Source: Pseudorhodoferax sp965279475
Lineage (GTDB): Bacteria; Pseudomonadota; Gammaproteobacteria; Burkholderiales; Burkholderiaceae_C
DNA length: 64,000 nucleotides
Direction of reading: 5' to 3'
Assembly: GCA_965279475.1 (NCBI GenBank)
Contig: CBDIIA010000003.1
Location: 2,604,001 to 2,668,000 of the forward strand
Part shown: one piece after another, positions 61,861 to 64,000 of the stretch
How positions within the stretch are numbered: position 1 is the stretch's first letter
Layout of the letters: every line of letters begins with the position of its first letter
The notes under the pieces: model-generated
What the model was told of the DNA's origin: nothing
What the model saw: only the letters and a program-made list of their open reading frames with translations
Databases searched by the model: none
Made by a program: the position numbers and the translations under genes

Positions 61861-63038
61861 GGCGTGGCCCCTGCCAGCAGCGCCCGGGCCTCGGCCATCA
61901 CTTCGGCGGTGTGTTCACCCAGGCTCGGCGGCGCACGGTACAGGCCGGTCGGCGTGGCCGACATGCCGATGGGGCTGGCGATGAAACGCAGCGGCCGGCC
62001 GTCGGCGAACGCGCCTTCCATGACCATGCGGTTGTGCAGCGTCTGCGGATCGCGCAGCGCCTCGCGCATGTCGCGCACCGGGGCCGACAGCAGGTCCTGC
62101 TCCTCGAGCCGGGCCAGCCAGTGCTCCCGTGTGTCGGACGCGAAACGCTCGCGGAACATCGCGTGCAGCGTGTGTTTGTGTTCGAACTGCGCGGCCAGCG
62201 TTGCGAAGCGCGGGTCCAGCGACAGGTCGGGCAGGCCGAGCGCATTGCAGATGTCCAGCAGCGGGTTGGCCTTGAACGCCCCCACCAGCACCAGCGGCCC
62301 GGTGGTCGTGTCGAACACGCCCGACAGCGGCATCGCCGCCCAGTTGACCTCGGAGTCGGCCATCATGATCATCGCCGCCTCCTGCATCTGCATCGCCAGC
62401 ATCGAGTTGTACAGCGACACCGAGATCTTCTGCCCCTCGCCCGTGCGCTCGCGCTGCAACAGCGCAAACAGGATGCCCTGCACCAGGTGCATGCCTGCGG
62501 TGTAGTCGGCCAATGCGGTGGGGTAGATCGACACGGGGATCTCGTCGTCGGCGCGGCGCGCCATCACGCCGGTCATCGCCTGCGCCAGCACATCCTGCCC
62601 GCCCTTGTGCGCATACGGGCCCGACTCGCCGAAGCCGCTGCCGATCGCGTAGACGATGCGCGGGTTCAACCTTTTGCAGTCTTCATAACCCAGGCCCAGG
62701 CGGTCCATCACGCTGGCCCTGAAGTTGCTCACCACCACGTCGGCGTCCGTGATCAGGGCCTTCACCAGGTCCATCTGCCCCGCATCGCGCAGGTCCACCT
62801 CGACACTGCGCTTGTTGCGGTTCAGGCTGCAGAAGATCGGGTTGTCGTGGCCGGCGACCGGCGCGAAGGTCGAGCGGCTCAGGTCGCCAGCGCCCTTGCG
62901 TTCGATCTTGATCACGTCGGCGCCGTGGTCGGCCAGCATCTGCGTGCAGACCGGGCCCATCATCACCTGGGTGAAGTCGATCACGCGGATGCCGTCCAGC
63001 GGCAGCGTGCCGGCAGCGCCGGTGGCGGCGGCCGTCAT
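61857..63038 (-). CDS. CaiB/BaiF family (class III) CoA transferase
   Basis: A 393-residue CoA transferase: GIRVIDFTQVMMGPVCTQML, HGADVIKIERKGAGDLSR, CSLNRNKRSVEVDLRDA and VSNFRASVMDRLGLGYEDC. At the expected nucleophile position (formyl-CoA transferase D169) the sequence reads VSLYNSMLAMQ, so asparagine replaces aspartate. Both neighbours overlap by ATGA, so the FAD oxidoreductase, transferase and hydratase are one translational unit. Substrate unknown. Confidence 0.9.
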   Translation of the reverse strand: MTAAATGAAGTLPLDGIRVIDFTQVMMGPVCTQMLADHGADVIKIERKGAGDLSRSTFAPVAGHDNPIFCSLNRNKRSVEVDLRDAGQMDLVKALITDADVVVSNFRASVMDRLGLGYEDCKRLNPRIVYAIGSGFGESGPYAHKGGQDVLAQAMTGVMARRADDEIPVSIYPTALADYTAGMHLVQGILFALLQRERTGEGQKISVSLYNSMLAMQMQEAAMIMMADSEVNWAAMPLSGVFDTTTGPLVLVGAFKANPLLDICNALGLPDLSLDPRFATLAAQFEHKHTLHAMFRERFASDTREHWLARLEEQDLLSAPVRDMREALRDPQTLHNRMVMEGAFADGRPLRFIASPIGMSATPTGLYRAPPSLGEHTAEVMAEARALLAGATP

Positions 63039-64000
63039 GCCACCGCCTCGAAGGCACGGGCGAACTTCGGCACGTCGGCGTTCGGCCCGGTCTGGTCACC
63101 CGGGTCGCCGCCCTGCGCACGCAGCGTGCGCTGCACCGCCGCCACGTCGACCCGGCGCACCGTCACGCCGGCGTTCAGGGCCAGCGCCGCGGCCACGCCG
63201 GCTGCCTCGCCCATCGCCATGCACGGCGGGATCTCGCGCGACACCTTCTGCGCCGCCGAGGTTGACGAATAGTGGCGACCGGCCACCAGCAGGTTCTCCA
63301 CGCTGCGCGGCAGCAGCGTGCGGTAGGGGTAGTAGTAGTCGCGGCCGCGGGCCACGCTGTCGGCGAAGCGGGTGCGCTGCATCACGTCTTCCTTGGTCAT
63401 CACGTAGTCGCCTTCGAGCAGCCGGGTCTGGCGCACGCCGGTCTGCGGCGCCAGGTCGACCACGAAACATTTCTCGAAGCCCGGCAGCCGCGCGCGGATC
63501 AGCTCGACCGCCTCGTGGATGGTCTTGCGGCCCTGCATCTCGGCGCGCGTCAGGTCCTCGACCTTCAGGCCGTCCAGCCCCGGCATGTGCGGGCAGTTGC
63601 ACCAGACCACGCCGGGCAGCGGCGTCTTCAGCCACCAATGGGCCCAGCTGCCGCCGAGTGCGCGCTTGATGTCGCGGTCGATCGTCTCGAAGGCCTCGGG
63701 CTCCTCACGCTCGAAGCGTTCGGCGGCATCGGTGTCGACACCGCCCAGGCGGAACACCGTGGTGGTGATGTAGCTGCCGCCCACATGCGGGGCACCGGCC
63801 GAGGCGGCGACGTCAAGGTCGCCGGTCGCGTCGATCACCACGTCGCCGAGGATCGCCTCGCGGCCGTTCTTGGTGTCGCAGACCACGCCCTTGACCACGC
63901 CGTCCTCGACCAGCGTGCGCGAGAACCACGAGTGCAGGCGCAGCTCGATGCCCAGTTCACGCACGAGCTCGATCGACACGCGTTTCCACGCATCGGGGTC
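63035..64000 (-). CDS. FAD-dependent oxidoreductase (5' end outside window)
   Basis: The visible part (about 320 residues) is the C-terminal region of an FAD_oxidored-type flavoprotein. AILGDVVIDATGDLDVAASA and a later YYYPYRTLLPRSVENLLVAG plus AMGEAAGVAAALALNAGVTV are typical FAD-binding C-terminal motifs of this family. The reading frame is open to the window edge, so the N-terminal FAD motif is missing. It heads the CoA transferase-hydratase-ferredoxin operon. Natural partner for the ferredoxin; substrate unknown. Confidence 0.85.
   Translation of the reverse strand, partial: DPDAWKRVSIELVRELGIELRLHSWFSRTLVEDGVVKGVVCDTKNGREAILGDVVIDATGDLDVAASAGAPHVGGSYITTTVFRLGGVDTDAAERFEREEPEAFETIDRDIKRALGGSWAHWWLKTPLPGVVWCNCPHMPGLDGLKVEDLTRAEMQGRKTIHEAVELIRARLPGFEKCFVVDLAPQTGVRQTRLLEGDYVMTKEDVMQRTRFADSVARGRDYYYPYRTLLPRSVENLLVAGRHYSSTSAAQKVSREIPPCMAMGEAAGVAAALALNAGVTVRRVDVAAVQRTLRAQGGDPGDQTGPNADVPKFARAFEAVA

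Overview
This 64-kb window comes from a GC-rich chromosome, most likely a betaproteobacterium of the order Burkholderiales. That is inferred from three orphan TctC/Bug-type binding proteins, a methylmalonyl-CoA/propionyl-CoA carboxylase block, CaiB-type CoA transferases, two proteins with IPTL-CTERM sorting tails and the codon use. No rRNA, tRNA, CRISPR array, insertion sequence or prophage was seen. Coding density is high, with many ATGA start/stop overlaps.

Layout. 1-2372: a chemotaxis receptor cut by the window edge, divergent from a REC/HD-GYP response regulator. 2380-3951: a lone GT22-type glycosyltransferase. 4039-17524 (minus): methylmalonyl-CoA mutase, a vapBC-like toxin-antitoxin pair, meaB, pccB, pccA and a VOC protein, then a chemoreceptor remnant, then a three-subunit 2-oxoacid:acceptor oxidoreductase (korC-korA-korB). 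A ScfR/RamB-type regulator is divergent from the mutase, and TTTGCAAA-type palindromes lie between them. 19213-23096 (plus): GntR regulator, CoA transferase, Bug protein and an HMG-CoA-lyase-like enzyme, a catabolic cluster for an unidentified organic acid. 23370-32712 (plus): two overlapping, very large hybrid sensor kinases followed by a secreted plant-type leucine-rich-repeat protein with an IPTL-CTERM tail.

32697-44332: a complete oxidative uronate/aldarate route. On the minus strand are uronate dehydrogenase, lactonase, a TRAP importer (dctPQM), a Bug protein, kdgD and 2-oxoglutarate semialdehyde dehydrogenase. On the plus strand are a FadR-type regulator, glucarate dehydratase and a Gfo/Idh/MocA oxidoreductase. 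Together they would import uronates or aldarates and convert them to 2-oxoglutarate.

44459-55067: small and accessory genes. These are a frameshifted zinc-ribbon gene, a Fur-box-controlled ZIP transporter with a DUF2325-like partner, an NhaR-like LysR regulator divergent from an IscR-like Rrf2 protein without cluster cysteines, a serine-protease homologue that has lost catalytic residues, an NAD-dependent epimerase, a 2Fe-2S flavin reductase, a Bug protein, an MFS transporter, and debris of a TRIC/UPF0126 channel and a DoxX protein. 55333-59760: a 1475-residue cell-surface repeat protein with an IPTL-CTERM tail. 59757-64000 (minus): LysR regulator, 7Fe ferredoxin, enoyl-CoA hydratase, CoA transferase and an FAD oxidoreductase cut by the window edge.

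All functional statements come from motif and family recognition by eye; no database search was run.
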